Positions 30,170 through 39,288 of a stretch of 51,064 nt of DNA are shown here, one piece after another. Position numbers and translations under genes: made by a program. The stretch lies in assembly GCA_017475785.1 (NCBI GenBank), contig JAFVEX010000076.1, positions 1 to 51,064 of the forward strand, written 5' to 3'. How positions within the stretch are numbered: the first letter of the stretch is position 1; each line of letters starts with the position of its first letter. Origin of the DNA: Eubacterium sp. (GTDB lineage Bacteria > Bacillota_A > Clostridia > Lachnospirales > Lachnospiraceae). The notes beneath the pieces are model-generated. The model did not search any database, was not told the DNA's origin, and was given only the letters and a program-made list of their open reading frames with translations.

Positions 30170-31630
30170 TTAATCCTCTCCCTCCTGAAAATACGCTTCC
30201 ATCGTGTGCCGGAAGACCTCCGTTCCCGCTTCGGGCTCGTAGACTTCCTCGTACTCGATCAGACTCTGAAAATAATCCAGAAAATTGTCATATGTACTGT
30301 TTTCTTCGATCAGCACAAATCCAAACGGCATATCCTTCTGAATGGAACACAGCACCACTTTGTTCGGCGCGTACAGCTCGATATTCAGACCGGCGGCAAT
30401 CTGCATATCTACATCCTTGAGCAGCCAGGAATTGCCGGTCAGGCAGAGCCATCTTGTATACGTGTCTACCATTTCATGCCTGCTCTTTTCTGAAAACGCC
30501 GGCAGATATTTTCCATAAATCTCCGGCAGCACGCCTGTCTTCGCAAACTCCTTCATGCCGCCAAGACCATAGATCTGGATATATTCGCTGCTGCTGACAT
30601 CCTGCGCGATGTTATCAAATGAACTTTGATACAGCCTGATGACCGGGTGATCAGTCGGAACTTCCCCGAGCGCTCCCGAAATCAGGACATTCATACACGG
30701 CGTCGTCTCGTAAGACGCGACCAGACGATTGACGGAAGAAATGTGCTCCCGATAATAGGAAAGCGCTTCTCCAACATCATTCCAGTACCGGAAGATCGGC
30801 CGCGATTCTTCCTCCATCTGCCGCAGCTCATGCTGCCACGCTGAGACAATCGCGGGGTCTGTCACAAACAATCCTCTGTTCGCGCGGTCATTGAACAGCA
30901 GAAGCCGGTCGTCCACGAGGAGATAGTGCCGGAACGGCGTAAAGCGCCTGTCTTCTGAGATGTTATTGACGTAGGCGTAATATGCGTGATAATTCTCTCC
31001 CATCACAAAGAGGGGCGGAAACACGGACTGGAGAATCTCAATATTCTCTGCGTTGCTCTCCTCAGAGTTAGACTGATAAGACAGCAGAATACTGTGATGA
31101 ATTTCCACCTGTGTCCCGTAATCGTCCTGCAGTGAGTGGATATTCCTGAGCAGTGCCTCTGTCTGCCCAAACATGTCCAGCCAGACTTCTGTATGCTCTC
31201 TGGAAGAGATCTTCTCATGCAGGAGGGAGTACGCGTACAGCATCAGCGCCGTGCTGCCTTCCAGCTCCCGGGCAGGCTCCTTAATGAGGGAGACGTCGAT
31301 CGCCGCCTGCATCGGCTTAATTCCATTCGCAAAATAATTCGCCCGCAGATTTTGAAATCTGGTGAGCAGCTCCCTGATCGCAATCCGCGCCTGATACTTG
31401 CTGCTGCCGATCTTCTCGATCCGGAACAGACGGATGAGTTCATCCCGCTCATCCTTATTCAGCATCAGCGAATCACAGAATTTGTAAAAAAACTTGGCGC
31501 CGGGATATTTTGTCCCCTTGATCATCTTCTGGATCATCGTCCGGTCAAGATTGGTATTTTTGGCGAGCTGGTAGACCGTCACCTGACTGCGATTAATGTA
31601 TTTTTGGATTTTTTTGTTTAATTCAGACAT
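30170..31630 (-). CDS. Large HTH regulator with unknown C-terminal sensor domain
   Basis: The product has 486 residues. The first 70 carry an XRE-like helix-turn-helix (VTVYQLAKNTNLDRTMIQKM, then FYKFCDSLMLNKDERDELI). The remaining 400 residues are soluble, with no domain I recognise; they include HPVIRLYQSSFDNIAQDV and end DYFQSLIEYEEVYEPEAG. It may be a ligand-controlled transcription factor peculiar to Clostridia. The ATG has only a weak AGGA 11 nt upstream. Its promoter region has paired GGTCACAC sites next to the -35 box, suggesting autoregulation or an activator. Confidence 0.8.
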   Translation of the reverse strand: MSELNKKIQKYINRSQVTVYQLAKNTNLDRTMIQKMIKGTKYPGAKFFYKFCDSLMLNKDERDELIRLFRIEKIGSSKYQARIAIRELLTRFQNLRANYFANGIKPMQAAIDVSLIKEPARELEGSTALMLYAYSLLHEKISSREHTEVWLDMFGQTEALLRNIHSLQDDYGTQVEIHHSILLSYQSNSEESNAENIEILQSVFPPLFVMGENYHAYYAYVNNISEDRRFTPFRHYLLVDDRLLLFNDRANRGLFVTDPAIVSAWQHELRQMEEESRPIFRYWNDVGEALSYYREHISSVNRLVASYETTPCMNVLISGALGEVPTDHPVIRLYQSSFDNIAQDVSSSEYIQIYGLGGMKEFAKTGVLPEIYGKYLPAFSEKSRHEMVDTYTRWLCLTGNSWLLKDVDMQIAAGLNIELYAPNKVVLCSIQKDMPFGFVLIEENSTYDNFLDYFQSLIEYEEVYEPEAGTEVFRHTMEAYFQEGED

Positions 31631-31681
31631 TTTTTGTGGAATCCTGTTGTGAGACTGCCGGAAATAATCATTTGTATTTTA

Positions 31682-31726
31682 ACAGGAAACCTATAAAAAA
31701 TGCAACGTGTGACCCGATGTGTGACC
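31682..31726 (-). promoter_or_regulatory. Promoter with paired GGTCACAC sites
   Basis: On the minus strand, -35 TTGCAT (31700-31705) and a -10-like TAAAAT 18 bp further on lead to the 31630 gene. Two direct repeats GGTCACAC (31719-31726 and 31707-31714), 12 bp apart, lie directly upstream of the -35. The spacing of about one helical turn suggests a protein-binding site. Confidence 0.45.
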
Positions 31727-31786
31727 TCGTGATTTATACAAAAATTGGATATCTTCACCAAACCATGGTCACTATTTAAATATCTG

Positions 31787-31818
31787 TATAAAACCCGGTC
31801 GTTTTACCGACCGGGGTT
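31787..31818 (-). terminator. Terminator of the Nudix gene
   Basis: AACCCCGGTCG pairs with CGACCGGGTT (one bulge), followed on the minus strand by TTTTATAC. Confidence 0.7.
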
Positions 31819-31895
31819 CTACTATAAAAATACACAATATTCAGATTTTGCTCTACCCCCCCCCGAAAAATATTTGAATTTTAGAGGGATTGCCT

Positions 31896-32504
31896 CTATT
31901 TTTTCAAAAATGCAAACGGATCTGTGTCATACAGAAAATGCATCATGTGGTAAGCCGCCAGCAGCGCGACCTGTTCCTCCTGCAGAATACGCCGCACCTC
32001 TGCGCGGTCTGCCAGAACGATCTCGATTTCTTCACTTTTCTCGTTGAAGCAATTGGTGCAGGTTCCATCTGCGTACCCGAATACCGTCGCGCACGACTCA
32101 TCTGTCATGCCGATCGTCGTGTAGCGCGGCGCCTCAAACATCGGATCTACGTCCAGAGGCGTAAAAATCAGACCGGTCTCCTCGCGCAGCTCACGAACCG
32201 CAGCTTCCCGGAAATTCTCGTCCGGCTCCACAAGTCCGGCGGGCAGCTCATACACGAACGTGTCGATCGGATAGCGGTACTGCCGGATCATGACGATCCG
32301 GTCACGCTCCGGCCCATAGAGCGCGTAGATCGCAACGCCGTCCGCTGTGTTCCTGCGCGTGCGGATCTTCAGCGCGTCCACATCCTTCGCGCGGGAGGCG
32401 ACCATGTAATTCGCGTGATGCCCCTTGTCATTTGTCCCTTTTACCTGATACAGATTGACAAATTTCTCATTTGTAAGCTTGTTGATCTCATGAATCGTTG
32501 CCAT
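31896..32504 (-). CDS. Nudix hydrolase
   Basis: The product has 202 residues. The Nudix box is complete: G-L-V-E-P-D-E-N-F-R-E-A-A-V-R-E-L-R-E-E-T-G-L (about residues 99-121), the metal site that splits nucleoside diphosphate derivatives. The RQYRYPIDTFVYELPAG stretch before it is typical of ADP-ribose pyrophosphatases (NudF-like), so that substrate is likely but not proven. Three Cys occur in SCATVFGYADGTCTNC. AGGA precedes the ATG. Confidence 0.92.
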   Translation of the reverse strand: MATIHEINKLTNEKFVNLYQVKGTNDKGHHANYMVASRAKDVDALKIRTRRNTADGVAIYALYGPERDRIVMIRQYRYPIDTFVYELPAGLVEPDENFREAAVRELREETGLIFTPLDVDPMFEAPRYTTIGMTDESCATVFGYADGTCTNCFNEKSEEIEIVLADRAEVRRILQEEQVALLAAYHMMHFLYDTDPFAFLKK

Positions 32505-32609
32505 TCATTTTTCCTCCGTCACGGCTTTCCGGCACGGCAGCCAAAACACCCGGCCGTGCAGGAACCTGCCGGTTTCCCTGCTGTGATCTCTGGCCGGAGC
32601 TGCGGCTCC

Positions 32610-33209
32610 TCAGGCTGTAAATGTCCCGAGTATGTTGTGAATACATCTGTGCAGATAAGGCAGGTATACCTCCATCGAGACCGGCTTCTCATAGAGGATG
32701 CACGAGTAGCAGGTCGAGCTGACCATCTCAAATATCGTAAACAGCATCAGGTCCGGGCGCTCACACTGAAGATGATCTTTTCGCATCATTTCCAGAAGCG
32801 TGTTCAGGATCTCCTGTGATTCCTCCGGCGCGGTCTCACTCATCGCCTGCTGAAAGATTCCCCAGGAAAGATTCTTGTTGATGAACTTCAGAACCATTGT
32901 GTTTTTTTTCAGGTATTCAAGGATGTAGTCAATAATGACCAGAAGCTGGTTTTCAAAGCCATCCACTGGATTTTTCTGCAGATGCTCGTTTGCCTCGTGC
33001 AGCACCAGGCTCGAATGGCGGACGATCAGCCGGTCGCGCAGCTCGTACTTATCCTTAAAATAGAGGTAAAACGTCCCCTTTGCCAGCCCGGCCGCCTTTG
33101 CGATATCCGCGATTGTCGTCTTGACGAAGCCCTTGTCCACAAACAGCTGAAATCCTTTTTTGTACAAGGCTTCTTCTTTGCTTTTCTTATTAATCTCTAC
33201 ACGTCCCAT
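32610..33209 (-). CDS. TetR/AcrR family repressor
   Basis: The product has 199 residues from the ATG at 33209 (GGAG 6 nt upstream). The DNA-binding domain is at about 8-55: ALYKKGFQLFVDKGFVKTTI, then DIAKAAGLAKGTFYLYFKDK, the classic TetR helix-turn-helix. The C-terminal part is a ligand-binding helical bundle with no clear ligand. It is divergent from an MMPL exporter gene whose promoter carries several GGTCATTTT sites, so it most likely represses that exporter and itself. Confidence 0.93.
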   Translation of the reverse strand: MGRVEINKKSKEEALYKKGFQLFVDKGFVKTTIADIAKAAGLAKGTFYLYFKDKYELRDRLIVRHSSLVLHEANEHLQKNPVDGFENQLLVIIDYILEYLKKNTMVLKFINKNLSWGIFQQAMSETAPEESQEILNTLLEMMRKDHLQCERPDLMLFTIFEMVSSTCYSCILYEKPVSMEVYLPYLHRCIHNILGTFTA

Positions 33210-33263
33210 ATGCTTCTCCCTCTTTTTTCCATTATCATGCTTTTCCGGAATGCTGTCAAACAG

Positions 33264-33364
33264 AAAAAATGACCAAAACCATTTTTGAATTCCGGTCATT
33301 TTTTATCTGACTCATGTATTGACTAATGGTCATTTTTGTTTTAAAATGAACAACGGTCATTTTA
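33264..33364. promoter_or_regulatory. TetR operator cluster over the MMPL promoter
   Basis: The plus-strand promoter is TTGACT (33319-33324), 17 bp, TAAAAT (33342-33347). The motif GGTCATTTT occurs at 33294, 33328 and 33355, and its complement at 33266-33274. Palindromes can be drawn as AAAATGACC with GGTCATTTT (33266-33302), TGAC-TAATG-GTCA (33320-33332, over the -35) and AAAATGA with TCATTTT (33344-33363, over the -10). These are very likely binding sites for the divergent TetR protein. Confidence 0.7.
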
Positions 33365-33423
33365 TTTGTCTCTAAACAGAAGCAGTTCATCGTTTATTTT
33401 TTACAGAAAGGAGATGCGGTCAC

Positions 33424-35535
33424 TTGGTGAGAACAGGCAAATGGATTGCCCGGCACCGGATACTGATTCTGATTGTCGGCATTGCGCTGCTGATTCCGTC
33501 CGCGATCGGGTATTTCAACACACGCACGAACTTCGATCTGCTGACATACCTTCCGGAGAGTCTGGAAACGGTCAGAGGTCAGAATATTATTATCGATGAA
33601 TACGGAATGGGCGCGTTTTCCATGATTATTGTGGAAAACAAGGATTTGAAGGACACCGCGAAGCTGGAGCGGGACATCGAGGCCGTTCCGCACGTCAAGG
33701 ACGTGCTCTGGTACGACGACATCGCGGATCTCTCGCTGCCGGTGCAGATGGTTCCGAAAGCGCTCAGAGAGAAGTTTTTCCGCGGGGACGCCACGATGCT
33801 CCTGGCGCTTCTGGAGAATTCCACCTCCTCGGACGAGTCGATCGAGGCAATCGACAGCATTCGCGCGATCGTCGACGAGGACTGTTATGTCAGCGGCATG
33901 ACGGCGATCCTGAACGACCTGCGGGATCTCACAAACGAGGAGCTTCCGGTGTATGTGACAATCGCCGTCCTCCTGTGCCTCGCCGCGATGCTGCTGCTGA
34001 CGGACTCGTTTTTTGTCCCGGTTCTGTTTTTGGCTGATATCGGCTTTGCCGTCATCTATAATATGGGATCGAATATTTTTTTCGGAGAAATTTCCTATAT
34101 TACTAAGGCGGTCGCCGCGGTTCTCCAGCTGGGTGTCACGACGGACTACTCCATCTTCCTGCTGGACAGCTACCGGGAACAGCAGCAGTTATATCCGGAT
34201 GACCGGAATGAGGCGATGGGGCGCGCGATCGCGAATACCTTCAAATCCGTAATCGGCAGCTCGATCACCACTGTCGCGGGATTTATCGCGCTCTGCTTCA
34301 TGACCTTCACACTGGGAATCGATATGGGAATCGTCATTGCGAAAGGCGTGCTGCTGGGCGTCATCTCCTGCGTCACGCTCCTGCCGGCGCTCGTGCTGTT
34401 TTTTGATCCGGTCATCATCAAAACGCAGCACAGGCCGCTGCTCTCCGGAATTGAGAAACTGTCTGATTTTATCACGAAGCATTACCGGATCTGGCTCGTC
34501 GTCTTTGCTGTGCTGCTCGTCCCTGCTGTCTGGGGGAACCGTCATGTGGGCGTCTACTACGACATGTCCGGCTCTCTGCCAGATGAACTGCCCTCCAAAC
34601 TCGCGCAGGTGAAGGTGGAGGACACTTTTGACAGCAGCACCATGCATATGATTCTGATGGACAGGACAATTCCGGCAAAAGAAAAGAAACAGATGTTTGA
34701 TGAAATCGGACAGGTGGACGGCGTGACCTGGTGCCTGGGGCTCAATTCGCTGGTGGATCCTTCCATCCCCGACCGGATGATCCCCAAAAAGGTCAAAAAC
34801 ATGTTACAGAGCGGCGCGTATGAGCTGGCATTTGTCAGCACCTCCTATTACACCGGGTCAGACGAAGTCAACGCGCAGATCGAAAAAATCAATGAAATTA
34901 TTGACCGCTATGATACAGGCGCCATGCTCATCGGCGAGGCGCCGCTGACACACGATCTGGTTGATATCACTGACGTAGATTTCCGGAATGTCAACACGGC
35001 CTCCATCCTGATTATCTTCGTCATCATCGCGCTGGTTTTCCGCTCGCTGTCGCTCCCGGTAATCCTTGAGCTGACAATTGAATTTGCGATCATGGTCAAT
35101 ATGGCTATTCCGTATTATACCGACACAAAAATCTCCTTTGTAACCAGCATAGTGCTGGGAACTGTGCAGCTCGGCTCCACCGTCGACTACGCAATCCTGA
35201 TGACAAGCCGCTACCAGAAGGAGCGCCAGTGCGGACTGGCAAAAAAAGACGCCGTCCAGGCGGCGCACCGCGCCTGCATCGCTTCCATCATCACAAGCGG
35301 ATGCGCGTTTTTTGCGGCGACCTTCGGCGTAGCAGTCTACTCCGACATCGACATCATTCAGTCCATCTGTATGATGCTGTCACGCGGGGCGATCATCAGC
35401 ATGTTTACGGTAATCTTTATCCTGCCGGGCATGTTTATGATATTTGATCCGCTGATCTGCAGGACATCATTTGATTTTCTGGGTGTAAAAAAGGCAAACC
35501 AAAACAAACAGAACAGGGAGGTAACGAACATATGA
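33424..35535 (+). CDS. MMPL/RND family exporter
   Basis: The product has 703 residues. It has the MMPL layout: one membrane helix (about 12-32), an outside domain, five helices, then a second copy of the same half. Typical motifs are GVTTDYSIFLLDSY in the first half and GSTVDYAILMTSRY in the second, the membrane Asp/Tyr pair. Such pumps use the proton gradient to export lipids or drugs. The start is TTG at 33424 with GGAG 10 nt upstream; GTG at 33427 is also possible. Its stop overlaps the next gene's ATG (35532-35535), so the two are translated together. Confidence 0.93.
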   Translation: MVRTGKWIARHRILILIVGIALLIPSAIGYFNTRTNFDLLTYLPESLETVRGQNIIIDEYGMGAFSMIIVENKDLKDTAKLERDIEAVPHVKDVLWYDDIADLSLPVQMVPKALREKFFRGDATMLLALLENSTSSDESIEAIDSIRAIVDEDCYVSGMTAILNDLRDLTNEELPVYVTIAVLLCLAAMLLLTDSFFVPVLFLADIGFAVIYNMGSNIFFGEISYITKAVAAVLQLGVTTDYSIFLLDSYREQQQLYPDDRNEAMGRAIANTFKSVIGSSITTVAGFIALCFMTFTLGIDMGIVIAKGVLLGVISCVTLLPALVLFFDPVIIKTQHRPLLSGIEKLSDFITKHYRIWLVVFAVLLVPAVWGNRHVGVYYDMSGSLPDELPSKLAQVKVEDTFDSSTMHMILMDRTIPAKEKKQMFDEIGQVDGVTWCLGLNSLVDPSIPDRMIPKKVKNMLQSGAYELAFVSTSYYTGSDEVNAQIEKINEIIDRYDTGAMLIGEAPLTHDLVDITDVDFRNVNTASILIIFVIIALVFRSLSLPVILELTIEFAIMVNMAIPYYTDTKISFVTSIVLGTVQLGSTVDYAILMTSRYQKERQCGLAKKDAVQAAHRACIASIITSGCAFFAATFGVAVYSDIDIIQSICMMLSRGAIISMFTVIFILPGMFMIFDPLICRTSFDFLGVKKANQNKQNREVTNI

Positions 35536-38489
35536 ACCGCAACAGAAAGATCAAAATCAAAAATAAGACAAGCAAGCTGATAGCTGTCGGCCTCTCTGCC
35601 GCGCTGGCGGCGGCACCTTCCCTTGCGTCTGTTCCTGTCTACGCGGCGGGAAGCGGGGTTTCAGGAAATCAGGACAGCGGAATTTCCGGCGCGGCGGGAA
35701 GCGGGGTTTCACGGAATCAGGACAACGGTTCCTTCTCCAAGGAGGACACGGTTTACGTCTTTGCCGACGCGGCTGGAAACGCGACCGACACGACTGTATC
35801 CAGCCATCTGATACTGGGCGGCGCAACCGGCGCCGTCAAGGACAGCTCTGACCTGAGCGGCATCACAAATGTCAAGGGCGACGAGACCTTCACCGACCAG
35901 GATGGCACCCTGGTCTGGGAGGCCGCCGGCGAGGATATCTTTTACCAGGGCACAACCAGCAAATCCGCGCCTGTTTCCGTCCACCTCTCTTACCTGCTGG
36001 ACGGTAAGGAGATTTTCCCGGAAGATCTCGCCGGAAAAAGCGGTCACCTGACGATCCGGGTTCAGTACGAGAATCACTCGGATGTCTCTGTAAATGTCGG
36101 CGGAAAAACAGAGGATATCAAGACACCGTTTCTGATGATGACCGGTCTGATCCTGCCGGCTGATACCTTCTCCAATATTACGGTCGATAACGGGCGGATC
36201 GTCAACAGCGGCGGCACAAACGTAGTCCTCGGATACGGTATGCCGGGACTGAAAGAAAGCCTGAAGCTGGCAGAGCTGGAAGACAGTCTGGGAGCAGACG
36301 CAGCCGGCAGTTCCGGGGCAGATGACACAGGTACTTCAAAAGCCACTCCTGACGCAGATGAAAACAGTGAAGATTCCGGCAGTTCATCCAAGAAGGACGG
36401 GGAGAAGGAGGCGATCGAATTTGACACCACAGAAATCCGGCAGAAAATGCGCGACGGGATCGAGGATCTGAATATCTCGGATACCTTCGAGGTCTCAGCA
36501 GATGTCACTGATTTTTCCATGGGATCCACATACACCTTCGCTATGTCCGATCTGTTTGAAAATCTTTCCACCGATGATTTCTTCACGATCGATGATATCA
36601 ACGATGCAATGGACAAGATTCGGGAAGCCGGTATTCAGCTGGCCGACGGCTCTGGCGAGCTGTATGAGGGCGCAGGCACTCTGAAGGACGGGTATGGTGA
36701 GCTCGATGACGGCATCAAGACCCTGAAGGATGGTGTCGGAGAGCTGGCGTCCGGCTCCGGCACACTAAAAAGCGGCATCCGGCAGTATATTGACGGCGTT
36801 GACACACTGGCATCCGGGGTGACATCCTATCTGGACGGCACAGACCAGCTTGCCAAAGGCGTGCAGTCTCTCTCCGACCTGCAGGAGGGCATCAGCCAGC
36901 TGAAAAGCGGCATCAACACGCTGGCAGAAAGCACCGGAAGCGACAGTGAGCTGATTACGGGCGTCAACTCCCTGAACAGCGGCATGCAGCAGCTCGAAAA
37001 AGCCGCAAACGCCATCGACGTAGACAAGATTTCACAGCTGGTAAAGGCCGGGCAGGGCACACTGGACGCGGCCGGCATCAACCTCTCTGGGACCATCGAG
37101 ACGTTTGACGGGCTGGAATCTGCCCAGAAACAGGTGGATGACCTGATCTCCCAGATCGACCAGCTGAGCAGCGCCATCCAGCAGCTCGGCGACGCGCAGA
37201 GCGAAACATTTGATCAGACGAAGGCGGGAGCAAAGCAGATAACTGACGGTGTATCCAGCGCGGTCGCGCAGTCATCTGAGCTGAAGTCAGGTCTGAAATC
37301 AGCGGTCACGCCTCAGGTCAGCAGCGCTGTAAAGAGCCAGCTCTCCTCAGACGGCCTGCCTTCCTTCAGCGCCCCGTCCCTGAGCAGCGTCAGCAATGTA
37401 GAGAACATCAGCGTCGATACCAGCGGCCTTGACGAAGAAGCGAAGGCACAGGTAGAAGCAGCAGTTGCCGCGGCAAACAATCAGATTAATCAGGCAAATG
37501 AACAGATCAACAGCGCAAATGGCCAGATTAACAGCGCAAACGAACAGATGCAGCAGATCGTCGGCGGCGCGAATCAGACGATCCAGGGACTTGCCGCGAA
37601 AATGCCGGATCTGGTGGACCAGTCCGTCAGCGCTGCTGTTGACGCTGCGGTCGACGCGTCCGTCTCAAAGACAGCGGAGACCGTCGGCAGCCAGATCAAC
37701 AGCACAATTGATGAGAAAATACAGAATTCTGGCAAAGAACAGGTACAGGAGGGCGTCAAGCAGCTGAACACAAACCTCGGCGCCCTGAAGAAAAAGGCAC
37801 AGGCTGTTTCTAAAACCCTTGGCAATGTGATCGGCAGTTCTTCTTATCAGTCACTGAAAGAGCAGCTGCCTGGCCTGAAATCTACTCTGAATGATCTGGT
37901 CTCTGCTGATCCGGTCAAAAAACTCGGCACACTGCAGGGGAGCGTCGGCCAGCTTGCAGACGGAACTGCTTCTCTGAAAAAAGCCATGGACAAACAGCTC
38001 GTTCCGGGAATCCAGAAGCTTAATAAAGGCGCAGGTACCCTCAGCGAAAAATCTGACGAGGGAATCACGGCTCTGCAGGACGGCATGACAAAGCTGACCT
38101 CCAACAACAGCAAGCTGCGGCGCGGCGCGAAGCAGGTAACTGCCGCCGGCAGCAAGCTGTTTGACGGGGCGGACGCCCTTGTCAACGGCATCGAGCAGCT
38201 CCGGAGCGGCTCCGGAGACCTCAGCAGGGGAAGTGACTCAGTAAAAGACGGCATTGATGAACTTCATGACGGAGCAGGCGAGCTGCACGATGGCCTTGCC
38301 GAATTAAATGAGCAGGGAATTGAGAAAATCGCCGATCTTGTCGACGGAGACCTCACCGATCTCTACGACCGGGTGAAAGCCGTCAGTTCAAAGGACGCGG
38401 CGTACACCTGCTTCAGCGGTGCCGCAGACGGCATGGAGACATCTGTGAAGTTTGTGATCGAGACTGAGGGAATCGGAGAAGATGATTGA
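35532..38489 (+). CDS. Large secreted partner of the MMPL exporter (YhgE/Pip-like repeats)
   Basis: The product has 985 residues with a signal peptide (to about 39, ending VYA). A beta-rich region with LSYLLDGKEIFPEDL and ENHSDVSVNV is followed by repeated L-x-D-G-x-x-E-L units (AGTLKDGYGELDDGIKTLKDG at about 375; HDGAGELHDGLAEL near 915), a long coiled coil rich in Gln/Asn/Ser, and another repeat block. These DG repeats occur in YhgE/Pip-type surface proteins. No C-terminal membrane helix or LPXTG signal is visible, unlike many relatives. Coupled to the exporter by a 4-bp overlap, it probably forms an outside extension of the pump. Confidence 0.82.
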   Translation: MNRNRKIKIKNKTSKLIAVGLSAALAAAPSLASVPVYAAGSGVSGNQDSGISGAAGSGVSRNQDNGSFSKEDTVYVFADAAGNATDTTVSSHLILGGATGAVKDSSDLSGITNVKGDETFTDQDGTLVWEAAGEDIFYQGTTSKSAPVSVHLSYLLDGKEIFPEDLAGKSGHLTIRVQYENHSDVSVNVGGKTEDIKTPFLMMTGLILPADTFSNITVDNGRIVNSGGTNVVLGYGMPGLKESLKLAELEDSLGADAAGSSGADDTGTSKATPDADENSEDSGSSSKKDGEKEAIEFDTTEIRQKMRDGIEDLNISDTFEVSADVTDFSMGSTYTFAMSDLFENLSTDDFFTIDDINDAMDKIREAGIQLADGSGELYEGAGTLKDGYGELDDGIKTLKDGVGELASGSGTLKSGIRQYIDGVDTLASGVTSYLDGTDQLAKGVQSLSDLQEGISQLKSGINTLAESTGSDSELITGVNSLNSGMQQLEKAANAIDVDKISQLVKAGQGTLDAAGINLSGTIETFDGLESAQKQVDDLISQIDQLSSAIQQLGDAQSETFDQTKAGAKQITDGVSSAVAQSSELKSGLKSAVTPQVSSAVKSQLSSDGLPSFSAPSLSSVSNVENISVDTSGLDEEAKAQVEAAVAAANNQINQANEQINSANGQINSANEQMQQIVGGANQTIQGLAAKMPDLVDQSVSAAVDAAVDASVSKTAETVGSQINSTIDEKIQNSGKEQVQEGVKQLNTNLGALKKKAQAVSKTLGNVIGSSSYQSLKEQLPGLKSTLNDLVSADPVKKLGTLQGSVGQLADGTASLKKAMDKQLVPGIQKLNKGAGTLSEKSDEGITALQDGMTKLTSNNSKLRRGAKQVTAAGSKLFDGADALVNGIEQLRSGSGDLSRGSDSVKDGIDELHDGAGELHDGLAELNEQGIEKIADLVDGDLTDLYDRVKAVSSKDAAYTCFSGAADGMETSVKFVIETEGIGEDD

Positions 38490-38509
38490 GGAATTATTTC
38501 CCATACGGT

Positions 38510-38559
38510 AAAGAAATCCCGGGCGGATCCGTTTGACCGGTTCCGCCCGGGATTTCTTT
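38510..38559. terminator. Terminator after the MMPL operon
   Basis: AAAGAAATCCCGGGCGGA pairs with its complement ending in TTTCTTT, an 18-bp stem. It separates the operon from the convergent hsp20 gene and can work both ways. Confidence 0.85.
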
Positions 38560-38600
38560 GTGCGGTTCTATTGGGAATAATGGAGGTAAATTCCGGAGGA

Positions 38601-39053
38601 TTATCCCTCAATGGAAATCATCTGCTTCTCTTCCACTTTCTTCGGAAGATTTTTCGGGATGTCCAGCTTCAGGACGCCATCTTCAAATTTCGCTTTGATA
38701 TCCTCCTGCTGGACTTCTTTTCCTACGAAGAAGCTTCTTCTGTAGGAGCCGCTGAAGCGCTCTCTGCGGATGTAGTTGCCCTTCTCATCCTTTTCGTCGT
38801 TGTTGTCCTCGTGTTTTGCGGTGACGGTCAGGTAGCCGTTGTTCAGCTCAGCGGCGACATCTTCTTTCTTGAACCCCGGAAGATCCATCGCGACCTCATA
38901 GCCGTCCTCGGTCTCCTTCACGTCGGTTCTCATGCTGCGCATCTGCGGCTGCGCCGCCCTCGCGCCGGCTGCCGGTGTCCTGAAAAAGCGATCCCACGGA
39001 TCATCCATAAACTCATCAAAAAATCCTTTGCCAAATACTTCTGGGAATAACAT
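38601..39053 (-). CDS. Hsp20/alpha-crystallin small heat shock protein
   Basis: The product has 150 residues. The alpha-crystallin domain is at about 42-140: DGYEVAMDLPGFKKEDVAAEL, then SYRRSFFVGKEV and FEDGVLKLDIPK, followed by the short tail with ISIEG. It holds unfolding proteins without ATP. AGGAGG precedes the ATG. A CIRCE element overlaps the -35 box of its promoter, so it should be repressed by HrcA and induced by heat. Confidence 0.95.
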   Translation of the reverse strand: MLFPEVFGKGFFDEFMDDPWDRFFRTPAAGARAAQPQMRSMRTDVKETEDGYEVAMDLPGFKKEDVAAELNNGYLTVTAKHEDNNDEKDEKGNYIRRERFSGSYRRSFFVGKEVQQEDIKAKFEDGVLKLDIPKNLPKKVEEKQMISIEG

Positions 39054-39182
39054 AGGTCATGCCTCCTTCTTTATAATAAACTATGAATGCTTTGTAACAC
39101 TGCAGATCCAGAGTCGTTCTGTATGGTTACGATTGTTAAACAAAACAGACTCACCAGAAACCTGTTCGTTCCTGTTGAGTCT

Positions 39183-39225
39183 GTTATACCACCTTTTATT
39201 AGCAGCGTCAAGAGGTGAGTGCTAA
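39183..39225 (-). promoter_or_regulatory. CIRCE (HrcA) operator and promoter of hsp20
   Basis: TTAGCAGCG, 9 bp, GAGTGCTAA (39199-39225): the right arm is perfect CIRCE and the left arm has three changes. On the minus strand the promoter is TTGACG (39206-39211), 17 bp, TATAAC (39183-39188); the -35 lies inside the CIRCE spacer and arm, so HrcA binding would block polymerase. A hairpin-forming repeat AACAGACTCA (39144-39153 with 39176-39185) lies at the transcript start. Confidence 0.85.
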
Positions 39226-39288
39226 TAATTTTGTGAAATAAATATGAACTTTATAAATTAACCGAATATTTTTCTGTGAATGTACTGA

